Source of the DNA: Zopfochytrium polystomum
Taxonomy: Eukaryota; Chytridiomycota; Chytridiomycetes; Chytridiales; Chytridiaceae
Direction: 5' to 3'
Assembly: GCA_025765615.1 (NCBI GenBank)
Contig: JAIVFJ010000078.1
Coordinates: 208,679 to 272,678 of the forward strand
Length of the DNA: 64,000 bases
Below the pieces are notes generated by a model. The model did no database searches and was not told where the DNA came from. It saw only the letters and a program-made list of their open reading frames with translations. Each line of letters opens with the position of its first letter. Within the stretch, counting starts at the first letter, position 1. Below, in pieces: positions 1 to 10,849 of the stretch. The translations under genes and the position numbers were made by a program.

Positions 1-2
1 GC

Positions 3-1118
3 GAGGCCGTCGCGCGTCTCGCGCCCGTCGACCTGTCTTGCTGGTCGATCACCGGGGACACCGCCTCGACGGCCGCCGCCGTCGCCGCCGCCGCCGCCGC
101 GGTGGCATTGGACAGCCACCACCACCACCACTCTCACCCGTCCGCACCCGTGGCGCGCAGCGGTGGCAGAAGGAGGAGCAGTAGCAGCAGCAGCAGCACC
201 GCCGTCGCCGCCGCCACTGCCGCCTCGGCCACGGCCGTCGCGCCCAAAACCGCCCTCCCGCCAGTTACCGGCGTGCGTCCACCTCCTCCTCCCGACGAAA
301 ACGACAATGACGACAGCGACGACAACTACGCGCGATCACCCAACGTAGACTCCACCGCTACGAGCGTTCCCGCGCACCAGCCGCTCCCCCGCCTCCTCCT
401 CCTCCACCCGCGCGGCGCGCTCGCCGTCGCAGCCGCCGCTGCCGCAGGCGCCCACCGTCTCCAGAACCACGCCGCAACCTCGACCCCGACCTCCTCCTCC
501 GCCCCGTCGTCCGCGCACCAACGCAAACCCCGCAACGTCAAACCACCACCACCCACACTACCACCACCGCCCTCCCACCACCACCACCGCCACCACCACC
601 ACATCCGCAGCAAGGGCCGCGTCCGGCCACCGCTCGACCGCAGGGAGCGCAACCCCGCGCGCGCCATCGGCGACCACGACGACGACGACGACGACAACGC
701 CCTCCTCCCCGTGTGCCTCGCCCGCGCCGCCGTCCGCGCCCTCCTCGGCCGCAACCGCCGCGGCCGCGGCCGCCCCCCCCGCCGGCCCGCGCCGCAGTGG
801 CAGACCCGTCGGCACCACAGCCACAGCCGCCGCGGCCGCCGCCAGAAGCGCGCGCCGCCGGCGGAGGCTCGAGCGCCGCGGCGGAGGCGGCGGCCGACAC
901 CCCCTCCACCCCCACCACCACCAAACCCACCAAACAAACCACCAAACCGACCTGCAGCAGCACCAGGCGGTGGGCCTGGTGCTTCCGCCGCTGCTGCCGC
1001 TTTTGGGCGCGCAAACGTCGGCGGCGGGGGATTGCGGGAAGACCGGCGGAGGGGCGGGGCGGGTCGTGCACCTTCCGCGGCTGGACGACGAGCGGGGGTG
1101 GAGGGGCGGGGTCTGTGA
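3..1118 (+). CDS. Unidentified GC-rich low-complexity ORF, 5' end outside the window
   Basis: One frame is open from the left edge to a stop at 1118, but most of it is His, Ser, Ala, Pro and Arg runs from trinucleotide repeats. The only non-repetitive part is the first 30 or so residues, which include the stretch WSITGDTASTAAAVA. That resembles the ITGDnxxTAxAVA hinge of P1B copper-transporting ATPases, but the GDGxNDxP motif that should follow is absent in all three frames. It could be the end of a diverged or truncated P-type ATPase, a sequence broken by indels, or noncoding. Other frames are partly open too, so the frame choice is weak. Confidence 0.2.
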   Translation, partial: EAVARLAPVDLSCWSITGDTASTAAAVAAAAAAVALDSHHHHHSHPSAPVARSGGRRRSSSSSSSTAVAAATAASATAVAPKTALPPVTGVRPPPPPDENDNDDSDDNYARSPNVDSTATSVPAHQPLPRLLLLHPRGALAVAAAAAAGAHRLQNHAATSTPTSSSAPSSAHQRKPRNVKPPPPTLPPPPSHHHHRHHHHIRSKGRVRPPLDRRERNPARAIGDHDDDDDDNALLPVCLARAAVRALLGRNRRGRGRPPRRPAPQWQTRRHHSHSRRGRRQKRAPPAEARAPRRRRRPTPPPPPPPPNPPNKPPNRPAAAPGGGPGASAAAAAFGRANVGGGGLREDRRRGGAGRAPSAAGRRAGVEGRGL

Positions 1119-1826
1119 GGGCCACGACGACGACGACTGACAGGGGGAGTAACGTCAGACTGTTGTTGAGGATTTTCTTTCCCGTTTCACCTCCAAGACC
1201 GGGTTGTGAAGTTTGGGCTGCAGTTAGCGTTGCGAGGCGCCTATGTCCGAGGTGTATTTCGCGTCTCTCGCTCTGTCACACCCACATACACACTCTCTCG
1301 CTCGCGCTCTCTCCCTCTCTGTTACTCTCTCTTCTCGCTCTCATACTTTCTTCTCCTCTCCCTGTCTACTCTCCGCTCTAAATCTATATTCGTCTCTTGC
1401 ACTAGCCTGTTTTTTGTTCTGTCTATTATGGGCGCGAAGACAACAGTGAAACAAAAGAAGAACAAAAGGCCGAACCGTCGCCGTGGGTCGTCCCAGACGC
1501 CGCTTGGCCCAGGTATTTTTGTTGAAGAGAAGAAGCGGGGGTAAAGGAAGTGACTGGAGAAACAACGTCGAACAGAAGAGAGACAGAAGCTCTCACTGAT
1601 CGGGTCTGCGAATGCAGCCGCCAAGCAAGTTTGGTCAACCCCTCCCGCCCGTGGGGGCTTGTCCTTTCCTTTCTTTTCGAGCTCACTTCTTTGCCCGGGC
1701 CTCCGCCAGCCGTGTCTGGATAAGATCGACGAGTACTAGAGAAATGTATTGGAGGGTTGAGGAGGAGAGGAGAAACAGTGGGTAAGAACATACAAAACTT
1801 CCAGTTTCGGCCGACAAAGGTTGAGT
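1119..1826. other. Intergenic, CT-rich
   Basis: No gene recognised. A pyrimidine-rich stretch of CTCTCT runs with interruptions lies at about 1257-1390. The right end is the 3' flank of the prefoldin gene on the minus strand. Confidence 0.5.
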
Positions 1827-2403
1827 TCAGTTTGGCGCCACGAATGACAGCACATGCTGGATGATCCTCGAGTTCGAGGAGGTGGGGCACCGGGAATGAA
1901 AACGAGGTTTTTTTGTTGTTACGGGCGTGGTTTGGGACTCACTCTTGTACTGCTGTTCCCGCTGGGTGATGGTTTGCTGAAGCTGCTCAAGGTTTTCTTT
2001 CAGAAAAGTGACTTTGCCCTTGTAAAACTCTTTGGCGTCGGGGATGGACTGAGGGGGAGTGGTACAAGTGAGCAGTTGCGTGTGTGCATTGGCGGGCGAG
2101 AAGGACACCGACACGCGACGGCAACAACTACTACCTTTTCGATAAAGTAGCCGGTGCCAATATCGACAATGACCTTTTCGACGTTGCCGAGCTCGCCGGG
2201 CACGTAGAGCGAGCTGGTGAGGGGCACCAATATTGGCTCTTGTTGGTTGGTCGGTTGCGGGGAATAGAATAGTTAGTTGATTAGTTTGGTTTCAGTCCTT
2301 TTTCTTTTTTTTTTTTTTTTTTTTTTTGTTTCTCTCTTTTGGTGTCGCGCCCGCAGCGACCACCCATGCACCACAGACGTCTCTCTCTCTCTCCCTTCTC
2401 ACA

Positions 2404-2443
<40 letters not shown>

Positions 2444-2606
2444 ACAGTCACACACTCACTCACACACGCGCACACTCAACTGCTCGCCTGGCCAGATATG
2501 CTGTCGAGCGATTCCAGGCTGTCGCCAAACTTTGCTTGCGCCTGTTTCAGCTGCGCGTACGACGACGTCAGGTGTTGGATGTCCTGGCAATGGGGGGCGT
2601 GACGTC

Positions 2607-2647
<41 letters not shown>

Positions 2648-2996
2648 AAGAAGGAGAGAGCGAGGAGTTAGTTGGAGGCGACCCGAAATGCAGGCTGCGT
2701 GGGACGACACCCCCCACCCGTGCATTTGGGTCAAGAATCGTGCATCGTTTTCTCGGAGATCCTCCTCAACCGCGCACGCACATGCTCAGCGCGGCCACCT
2801 TGCACGCACGCACTGCCACCACTTCTCGGGGACACACGCTGCCGCGACCCCGTCTGCCGATGTACCAGCCCAACCGCGTACCCACCTCCTCCATCTGCTG
2901 CTTTACAGCCTGCAGCTGTGGCAGCGGAAGCTCTGCAATGTTGATGGGGCCGGCCCCGGCGGCCGATGACGAAGACGACGACGACGACGATGCCAT
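1827..2996 (-). CDS. PFD5: Prefoldin subunit 5 (GIM5/PFDN5)
   Basis: Alpha-class subunit of the cytosolic prefoldin hexamer, which hands nascent actin and tubulin to the CCT chaperonin. Inferred exons on the minus strand are 2996-2886, 2583-2481, 2238-2135 and 2048-1939, with a last exon at 1866-1827, giving about 155 residues, the usual family size. After a poly-Ser N-terminus the protein reads [15 protein letters not shown], then a coiled-coil helix ([15 protein letters not shown]), the family-specific strand [24 protein letters not shown], and a second coiled-coil helix ([18 protein letters not shown]). The last intron is uncertain: its donor GTCCCA is weak, a GTGAGT lies four bases upstream, and the 72-base intron is open and in frame, so a longer product of about 179 residues is possible. 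Confidence 0.9.
2406..2438. repeat. (CA)n microsatellite in a prefoldin intron
   Basis: Lies just downstream of the exon 2 donor of the minus-strand prefoldin gene, so the transcript carries it as (UG)n near the 5' splice site. Confidence 0.9.
2611..2646. repeat. (TG)n microsatellite in a prefoldin intron
   Basis: Lies about 30-60 bases upstream of the exon 2 acceptor of the minus-strand prefoldin gene, so the transcript carries it as (CA)n near the 3' splice site. Confidence 0.9.
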
Positions 2997-3125
2997 GTCA
3001 AACACAGCAAACAAACACAACCAACCACGGGAAGCTCGTCGATTTATTGGCCAAAAATTGTCCAAGCAATTCCACTCATCGTCGTGCATGCAAGCAAAGC
3101 AAAAAGGCCGCAATGGTGCTTGCTC

Positions 3126-4937
3126 TTACGCGAGTTCCCGCTCAACCCCGACGTGCAGTTCCTGACGCATGAGGCTGATGCGCAGCATCAGGTGCCTCGC
3201 TTGCTTCTGGTGCTCGTGGCCCATCTTTATCGTCTTTTCAAAAACAGCCGTCCGCTGATCCGTCCGCTTGATCCGCAACACCTGGAGGAGGAAAAAAAGA
3301 AAAAAAAGAAAAAAAAAAGACTATCGGTCCCAAAACTCTAGGAAAAACAGCAAAGAGAACCCTTCGTCACGCTTCCTCTACCTTGTTGTGGCTGTCGATC
3401 CGCGCGGCGATGGAATTGTTGACAATAAGTGCAGCTAGCTCCGCCTCCAGGCTGGCAACGTCCGTATTGAAGGACTTTGCCATTCTCGAGAGATCAACCG
3501 AGAGGAAGGGGCTAAAGTATTGAACGAGCGCTGTTCGGCGTATGTTGCTGTAAATTGCGTCAAGATGTTCTTGCAGGTGGATATCAAGAAGGAAATCATC
3601 CTTTTGATTTTTTTTCAAGCAAGCCGTCAGTTTCATCGGCGCACCACATGCAAAGAAGCGATTCGCGGGCAGAACTTACGCGCATTTTGGCCAACAGCGA
3701 AAGGCACTGCCCGTACTTGGAGCTGTAGAACAGTTCCAGAATTTCTCGAATTTGCGGTTCAAGCTCTAAGTACTGCTTGAACTCGGAGTTGTCAAAGACT
3801 TTGTTCTTCAGTTCGGACCGCTCGAAAGAAGCGAGGGCGCAGAGGCTGCCGTACGTTGCAACGTCGTTCGCTGACAGAACTTCAGAGAAGCCATTGTTCA
3901 TCTGGAACGACACATCCAGGAAGCTCCGAGCGGCCGACTTGAACTTGCCGTTCGCAAGGTGAACCAAACCGGAACAGCACTTTAGCTTTGACAGAACGAG
4001 GGTGCGGTCGGCAACGTCTGTGATGCCTTCGGCCTTTGAAACGTAGCTTTGCACGTTCACGTAATTTTGCGTTTCAAGACTGATCTGGATGACAGAGTAG
4101 AGCAGTAATTAAAAGGAGGAGGGCATTAAGTTTCCAACCAAAAAAAAAAAAACCTTGATGACGTTGAAACACATGTCGATCATGTGCTTAGGGGTTGTGC
4201 AGTAGTCACGAGTGCGGGAGTAGAATCGCAAGGCGCTCGTGTAATCGCCAAAGCTCGCATAATGATCACCAAGATCTTGGTGACCCATCTTGTTGCGCAT
4301 GCACGATTAGAAGAAAGGCAAAGTCACTGGTAATGCAATGACTTACCCTAATGCTCTCCTTTATGAGATTCGTCTTGTAATTCCTGAGCTCTGTTTCCAA
4401 ACGGTCCGTCTTGGCGCGGATCGACCGCTGCGTCGATTCCATCCATCCAGAGTCCGCAGCAGTCTCAGGCAGCCCGCGCGACCGCAGTTCCTCGTTGAGC
4501 TTGGAAAGGATCGAATGGTAACGTGGAACGTTCATGGTTGCTTTTAAATCTGCCAAAGCGATGCGCAACGCATCAACGCGAAGTTCCGGGCAGACGGCTG
4601 CAATAAACTCTAATCGATTGATTCTGCCAACCCCTGGTGGGTGTGTGTGTGTGGGTGTGGACGAAGCGTTAACCAGCGGTGAAACAGCGGGAGACTGACC
4701 AGTGTAGTTGGCGATGTACACATCCAGGTCGATCGTAGGGGACCGAACAACAATGAGCTGTTTCACTTTTTGCGCAGGAGGGGCCTGAATGGGAAGAGGG
4801 AGTGTGTGTGTGAGAGATAGTACAAAACTGCCACTGCCCAATCGGGAATGGGATGGATGGAACGCGTACGGCCGGGTCTTGGGCACCGCCACCCGCCGTC
4901 GGGTTCGCGACGAGGCCGCCAGCGCTGGGAATTCTCA

Positions 4938-4968
<31 letters not shown>

Positions 4969-5007
4969 TTGGGACTGAGACCTGCTGGGCGTCGAAGGCG
5001 AATCCAT
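3126..5007 (-). CDS. CSN1: COP9 signalosome subunit 1 (CSN1/GPS1)
   Basis: Core PCI-domain subunit of the COP9 signalosome, which removes NEDD8 from cullins. Seven exons join in phase: 5007-4870, 4784-4700, 4633-4347, 4288-4154, 4084-3680, 3600-3382 and 3281-3126, giving about 474 residues (animal CSN1 is near 490). The N-terminus has a poly-Gln run. The TPR-like half includes NLIKESIR joined to [20 protein letters not shown]. The PCI winged-helix part contains [22 protein letters not shown] and [10 protein letters not shown], and the C-terminal helix reads [17 protein letters not shown], as in CSN1. All donors are GT. One intron has a (CA)n tract before its acceptor and another starts with a long T run. 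The start is the first ATG before the Gln run. It is divergent from the neighbouring Tra2 gene. Confidence 0.95.
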
Positions 5008-5512
5008 CGTCTCGTCGTAGCCGTCGCTGTTGTTTGGAAGGGGGGGCAACCCGGTTGGGGTTGAATGCAAGTTGAAGCAGCGGTGGGGAGTGATGGTGTG
5101 AGGGGAGTGTGGGGAGGCTGCGAATACAGCAATTTGAAAACGAGAAAGCGCAAGGTGGTCGTTACCGACAAAGCTCGACCAACCAACTTGATTGTTTGTT
5201 GCTGCTGCTCTGCGTGACAAGGAAGGCGAAAATACAAAAAAAAAAAAAAAAAAAAAGGGAAAAGTAGGAAACAAAATCAGTGGTGGTGGTCATTCTGCAC
5301 CGAATTAAACCAACGCACAGGTGAGAAGCCAGGCCACCCAATTCTCCACCACAACCAGCAACGCGCAACCTCCACCCTCCGGACTCGGGCTGACAGTGTC
5401 AAATCAATCAAATACTCCCCTTTACCCGCACCCTTCCCGGCGACGGGCTGTAAAAGCGCACTGTTGAAAAAGCAGGGACACCTTTCTTGAGCAACAGTCT
5501 GGAAGAAAAAGG
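5008..5512. promoter_or_regulatory. Divergent promoter region between CSN1 and the Tra2-like gene
   Basis: This is the only spacer between two head-to-head start codons, so it should hold both promoters. It contains a poly-A tract near 5235-5256. I see no TATA box in a convincing position for either gene. Confidence 0.5.
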
Positions 5513-7010
5513 ATGGCCGCCCACGACGATGAGATCGACTTGGAACGTTCGCCGGCTGCCGCCAGCGATGGCGAATATCGGAGGATGTCCACCAGCGAGC
5601 AAGGAAACGGCACCGGAGGGGCCGGCGGGTACGGGGAGTCTTCTTCGGACAACCGCCGCGGCAACGATGACTACAGAGACAGGTTGGTCGAGATCGCGTT
5701 TCGTAAAGAGACATGGGCTTGGAGGTCTCAACAGCAACCCGACTCTCTCCACCCTGCCAATCCGTACACAAAAATAAAAATACAGGGACGACGGCTCAGA
5801 GAACAAGGGCAATAACCTGTACGTCTCGGGCCTGTCGCACCGCACCCGAGACGAGGATTTGGAGCGTGAGTTCTCCAGGTTTGGCAAGGTTTGTTTACTG
5901 GTTTGCTTGTTTCTCGTATTTTTTTTTTTTTTTTTTTTTTTTTTGTGAGAGGGTGTCCATTTGCGATCTAGGAACCCCTTTCGTATGAGAAACGTGCCTA
6001 AGCTGCCACGAAACATGCGGATCTGTCGCGTAATAACGCCCCCAACTGCACATAAACTTTCAGCGGCCGCCATTGCATTCACCTGCACCTGCTGCCGTGA
6101 TTTAGAATTGGGAGAGAGAAGATCGCCTCACTTGCAACCAGTTTCATCTGCAACAAACTCCATCCGCATCTGCAACAAAATTCATCTGCAACTGCTGCAC
6201 AACCACCACACATTCTCCCAACAACATTTCCGTCGCGGCTCTGACCTCACCAACTGACGCATCTCCAACCTTCCTCAACTGCCAACAAACTTGTAGATTA
6301 CAAAATGCGCAGTTGTGTGCGTACATTGACATGCTGGTTGATTGCTTTCATATTCTGATTTGCTAACTATCTTTCTGCGGCCCTTCAAAAGTTACGACCC
6401 ACATACTAAGGAGTCCCGAGGGTTTGCATTTGTGAGCTTTGAGGACGTTAAATGCGCCGCTGCGGCCCGCGACACTTTGTCTAATTCTTTGGAGTTGCAC
6501 GGAAAGATTATCCGTGTCGAACTGGTAAGCGAGGATATTCTACCCCATCTCGCATTCTTTCTTTATGTGGAACAACATTGATGGCCAACTCAACACTTCA
6601 GGCGAAACGTGCCCGAGCACGCGAACCCACTCCAGGCCAATACAACGGCCCACCGAAGCGGGACGGGAAAAGCGGTAAATACCCCGCTGGTTGTTTGTTT
6701 CATGCTCACAAGTCCTTGACAGCCACTTCTCGCCCCGCAGAATACCGCCGCCGCGATGATCGCGGCGGACGATCCCGATCGCCAATTGACCGCTACCGAC
6801 GTGAGTGGGGACTGGCAGGCGGCGTGCTTTCCCACCTCATATAGTAACTTTGTGCTTCGAACCTTTTCTGTTCCTGCAGGTGCGGACAGGTCCCGCTCAC
6901 CGCGACGCCCGGCCTATTACGACAGCCGGGACCGGGAGCGCTACGACCGCGACCGTTACGACGACAGGAGAGACAGGTACAGCAGAGGTTATGATGATCG
7001 TAGGCGTTGA
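5513..7010 (+). CDS. TRA2: Transformer-2 (Tra2)-like SR splicing regulator
   Basis: Nuclear RNA-binding splicing regulator. Inferred exons are 5513-5682, 5786-5888, 6297-6316, 6392-6524, 6602-6674, 6741-6800 and 6880-7010, giving about 229 residues. Order: acidic and Gly/Ser N-terminus; one RRM (NLYVSGLSHRTRDEDLEREF, then YDPHTKESRGFAFVSFE as RNP1); the Tra2-specific linker AKRARAREPTPGQYNGP; and a C-terminal RS/RD-rich tail with RSRSPRR and RYDRDRYDD. The RRM is complete only if the 20-base exon 6297-6316 is included; it supplies ITKCAV and the first two bases of the Val codon before YDPHT, between RNP2 and RNP1. The intron before it is about 400 bases and holds a long poly-T run. Without the micro-exon the frame is lost. 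Confidence 0.92.
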
Positions 7011-7967
7011 AACGAGACGGAATCGGCGGGCGCGTATCTCGCGCCCCCCCTTTCCCCCCTTCGTCCACCCGGCCTCCTTCCCTCTCCTTCCTTCTCCCAC
7101 ATGGAGGCGTTTCACACCAATTTTTGCTGCTCTCTTCCGATTGCTTCAAACTGACCTTGGCGAATATAATGATGCATTACTCATTTCTCTCGCCTTTTTG
7201 GTTAATGTAATTTTGGTTCCGAGAGACGCCACTCACAGGCAGTGAGAGAGGCAGACAGAACACCACAGGCACGGACATTGAGTTGCGTCAGGCGCGCAGA
7301 CGCGCCTTGAAGAGAGAGAGAGGGTAGAGAGAGGGGAGAGTGAGGAGAGCTGCTATTTGCACTTCAGCCTCTACTATCCTCATAGTCAATAATGTTTGCC
7401 TGTAGCAGCGCTTTCCACCCAGAGCCGCAGCAACCGGAGTGGTTTTGCGCCCCATTTCGCTTGGATTACAATAGTCCATCTGTGCAAAAGTCCAGTCGCC
7501 CCAAATAAGGTCCTGGTCAGCGAAACGAATGCCAATACAGCGCAAACCCGAAAAACTTTGTTGATACAGAGAGTCATGATCAATTCACTGCAGAACGGGG
7601 GGAGGCAATCCTCACAAAGGAAAACAAAGCAGTTTTTCTGTTGATATTCAGATGTTGGTCTCCTGCACTTTCTGCTGCATTTGTTTTTGCGTTGATTTTC
7701 ACTTCAGTTGGTCGCCCAAAGTTTTCAGGATATCGCTATAATTTACTGCATGCTACATACCAACCAGCCATCAGATCACAGACATCCTCACAACACCACT
7801 CTTGCTGTCTCAGCACCAGCAGCTGACCTCACTACTTGGCCTCTGACCACACTCCGACCTTTTGAAACACTCTTTCAGTTGAAACCTGAGACGCTTATAC
7901 ACACTTTTCATAACAGGTGCTACACCCATGGCCATTGTGTGGGGGGTGTTAGGCAGACTGCTTAGCA
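7011..7967. other. Intergenic, no gene recognised
   Basis: 3' flank of the Tra2-like gene, then more AT-neutral sequence leading into the repeat block. Short GA runs lie near 7310-7350. Small ORFs here have no recognisable features. Confidence 0.5.
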
Positions 7968-8210
7968 GCAAGAGGCACAAGACAGACACGAAACTTATTG
8001 TGACTGTAGTTGAGGTCTTACAATGCCCATGGTCGCTCTTGCCTTGCACTATTACAGTGTGTTTATCATCATTCTGTTTCAATAAGTCATAACAGACTTT
8101 GTCTCTTTCTCTCCAAGTTGTGGAGAAGGACCACTCACAAATACACCTATCCACCTCATTCACTCCTTCCCCTCCCTCACTCAGAGTAGACTGTTTACAA
8201 GGGCAAGTCG
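7968..8210 (+). repeat. Dispersed repeat family A, copy 1
   Basis: Matches 10223-10620 in two blocks: one around the AGCAGCAAGAGGCACAAGAC motif, and one from ATTACAGTGTG through GAGTAGACTGTTTACA. Copy 2 has about 190 bases of extra sequence between the blocks. Non-coding; may be a piece of an unclassified transposon. Confidence 0.8.
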
Positions 8211-8339
8211 CGCATATGTCTAGTTTGTACTTCTGCTAGTTCTGGGCTGTTGTGCGGTGCGCACTGCGCACGCAACCCCAACAAGTTACAACACTCCCCG
8301 GCAATAGCGAACGGGTTGTGTGCGACTATACCCCAAGAT

Positions 8340-8500
8340 TCAGGCCCAAGAGCGAAAGAAAGCAAACAATAGGCTAAAGCTAACTTCTAAGGAGTGTTTC
8401 AACCCTTCTACTCCACTTGCCTAGTCCACGGACCACAAAGTATCCTACTCATCGATCTACCAGGGCTCAGAACACAAAGCATGAAGGTTCAGAGGGACAA
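8340..8500 (+). repeat. Dispersed repeat family B, copy 1
   Basis: Shares most of its sequence, in the same order, with 51885-52045, including ATAGGCTAAA, TGCCTAGTCCAC, CACAAAGTATCC and TTCAGAGGGA. The two copies are about 43 kb apart, consistent with remnants of a mobile element. Confidence 0.8.
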
Positions 8501-9466
8501 TGCTCCGAGGATTGGTGCAGGAGCACCGATAACGAAAGGGCAAACTGTGCGAACTTGTGTGGCCGTAGGCCAGTGTGAGAGGAAACAGAAGGGCACTCCC
8601 AACGGTGCAACGCAACTGCAGAATAAAAGAGCGAAGAGGGAAACGGGATTCATCAGAGGAACCCAATCTCAAATACACCGAAAGCGATTAGTGGCAGAGT
8701 GGGACAAACAGTGCACGACCAAGTACCCCTCACATTGTGGAGCTGAGTCATCGGCACATGCGATGAGGGGGGAGAGAAGGAAGGGAATTGACTATGTAGG
8801 GGTCAGAAGGTTGCCAGCTGGGAAATCTTACATGGAAGCACCTGCGCCTTGCCACATACGCTCGACCACCCCACCGACAGGCTTTATCACATGCACTTGT
8901 GCTCAAACAAATCTCTCTCACGGCTAAATGGGAGGTCGCTTCGTTCAAGGGAATCTGCGCTCTAAGAATCTGCGGTTACTAGTTGGATAGGATAGGATAA
9001 AAACAGCTTTGCCAAAACTGCACTTTATCCTGACCATCCTGAACCATAACCTACCCGCAGGTGCTGCGGCTTAACCGTATCTGAACTGTGACAGAAAATA
9101 TCAAAAACCCCTTTACCGCAACACAGTTTAACTGTTAACTGAGCGGAAACGAACCGTTTACCTAGATTTAATTAGTCAAGTGCCTTAACTGCAAGGCAAA
9201 CCGCACTCCTGCAAGATAGGCGATTTGTTATCCTTGACGACAGCCTAACCGCACGACGGTTAAGCAAATTTTTCTTATCCTTAACCGAGCTGCAGATGGG
9301 ATTCCGCTGGTCCTTACCGCGCTCCAAGACAGAGCAGTGCCAAGTCATTGCAGAAGGGGCCAACTCTGCTCCCACCTCAGCACTCCTTAAGAGATGTGAA
9401 CCGGGCTTGGGGACCAATAACGTGTTTCTCGTTGTATCGCAAAAATGGTTTATCATAGGCTATGTC
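8501..9466. other. Intergenic with scattered TTAACCG/CGGTTAA motifs
   Basis: The 177-codon ORF starting in repeat family B (8394-8927) has no recognisable domain and I do not call it a gene. Between about 8980 and 9290 short TTAACCG or CGGTTAA words recur in both orientations. Confidence 0.4.
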
Positions 9467-9905
9467 AGGGGGCTGGAGCCCCCTGACTCAGAAACATATT
9501 CCCCACTGTCTCTCTGTCTCTTCCCTTATCTCTCCATCTGTTTCTCTGTCTCTTTGTCTCACCCTCTCTCTCTGCAGTCCTTGGTTACCTTCTTGCTTAG
9601 CGGGTGGGGCGACATAGACCATCTCATAGGAGGCGGGCCAACCCATCTGCCAATGCGGCTGCAAGCAACTCAATGCAACGACAGAAAGGTGTCAAGATAG
9701 ACAGTGTGTCCAATCATGGAAAAGCAGTGCCAGTGCCAGTTGCTCAAACGGAGCCACAAGGTGGCCAAAGAAAACCAACAGAAAAAAGGAAAAAAGAGGA
9801 GGCAACCAGAACTGGAACAAGTGAGGAGTCTCTTTCTCTCTCTCAATCTCTCTTGATTGATCGAGCGAGGGTGGAGGGGGGTAGGAGCCCCCTGACTCAA
9901 AAACA
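9467..9905 (+). repeat. Repeat family C, copy 1, with GC palindromes
   Basis: Begins with a GGGGGC...GCCCCC palindrome followed by CTGACTCA, then CT-rich sequence and the block CTTGGTTACC to GTGTCAAGATAGACA. It ends with another copy of the AGCCCCCTGACTC motif near 9888. Matches 12505-12835 apart from an insertion of about 115 bases here. Confidence 0.8.
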
Positions 9906-10222
9906 ACCTGTTCAAGTTGCAGTGTAGAAGGTGACGTTGTGAGTGAAGGTGTTGTTGCAAGAAGGTGGAAGGGTCGAGGCCGCGAAGCAAAGCCAGTGGA
10001 TGAGATGTAGAAAGAAAGAAGGATGCAACTGAGGTTTGAATTGAGGACTTGTACAAGGGAGCAAGCATAGCAAGCGTCCAAGGGCAAGTGGGCAAAGAGA
10101 GCTTTTTTTAGACAGGAACTGGCAAATTGGAGTGAGTGTGTTCTTTTTTTCAATAAGAAAACTCTGCCCAATTTATACTCCTGCAGGGAGGTTGACCAGT
10201 TGTTAGGTGGAACTGACTGGTT

Positions 10223-10620
10223 AGCAGCAAGAGGCACAAGACGGACCCAAACCTATTGTGACTGTCAGTTATCATTCTCACAATGCCCATGGGAGAGCGA
10301 GGCACTGCCAATGCAGACCTGGGCACTGGCTTGCGCTGATGACAAATACTCCGAGTATTAAGTGGAACGGAAACCCAGTGTCAACAGTTTTCCTCCTCCT
10401 CTGCTCAAGCAGATAATATAGGAGAGGTTTTTACCCTGTGCGGGTCACACTTGCGTAGCAACTATTACAGTGTGTATATCATCATTATGTATCAATAATT
10501 CATAACAGAGTTTTTCTCTTTCTCTCCAAGTTGGGGAGAAGGACCACCCACAAACACACATCTCCACTTCATTCACTCCTTCCACTCACTCACTCAGAGT
10601 AGACTGTTTACATCTACATC
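10223..10620 (+). repeat. Dispersed repeat family A, copy 2
   Basis: Second copy of the sequence at 7968-8210, with an additional internal segment. It sits between the family C and family D parts of the left copy of the larger duplication and is missing from the right copy. Confidence 0.8.
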
Positions 10621-10849
10621 CTTCCGTCTTATGAACTGGTGGCATTACGTAAATCTATTTATTATCTTTCATCGATGGTCAAAGTGTGGCTCAGGGAAAG
10701 CAAAGCTAGAATCACCGCTGTCTTCACCTAGCTCTTTTGTTGGATTCAGATTAGGCATTTCAGCTTACCCAGCTTAGTGAAAGTTGCAACAGCGGTGGGA
10801 GTGAGGCCACTGTCGACATAGGAAGCTGACTTCCTAGGCTCAAATCTCA

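Noticed and set aside
8394..8927. 177-codon plus-strand frame
   Set aside because: It starts inside dispersed repeat B, has no domain and is not open in the second copy at 51.9 kb.
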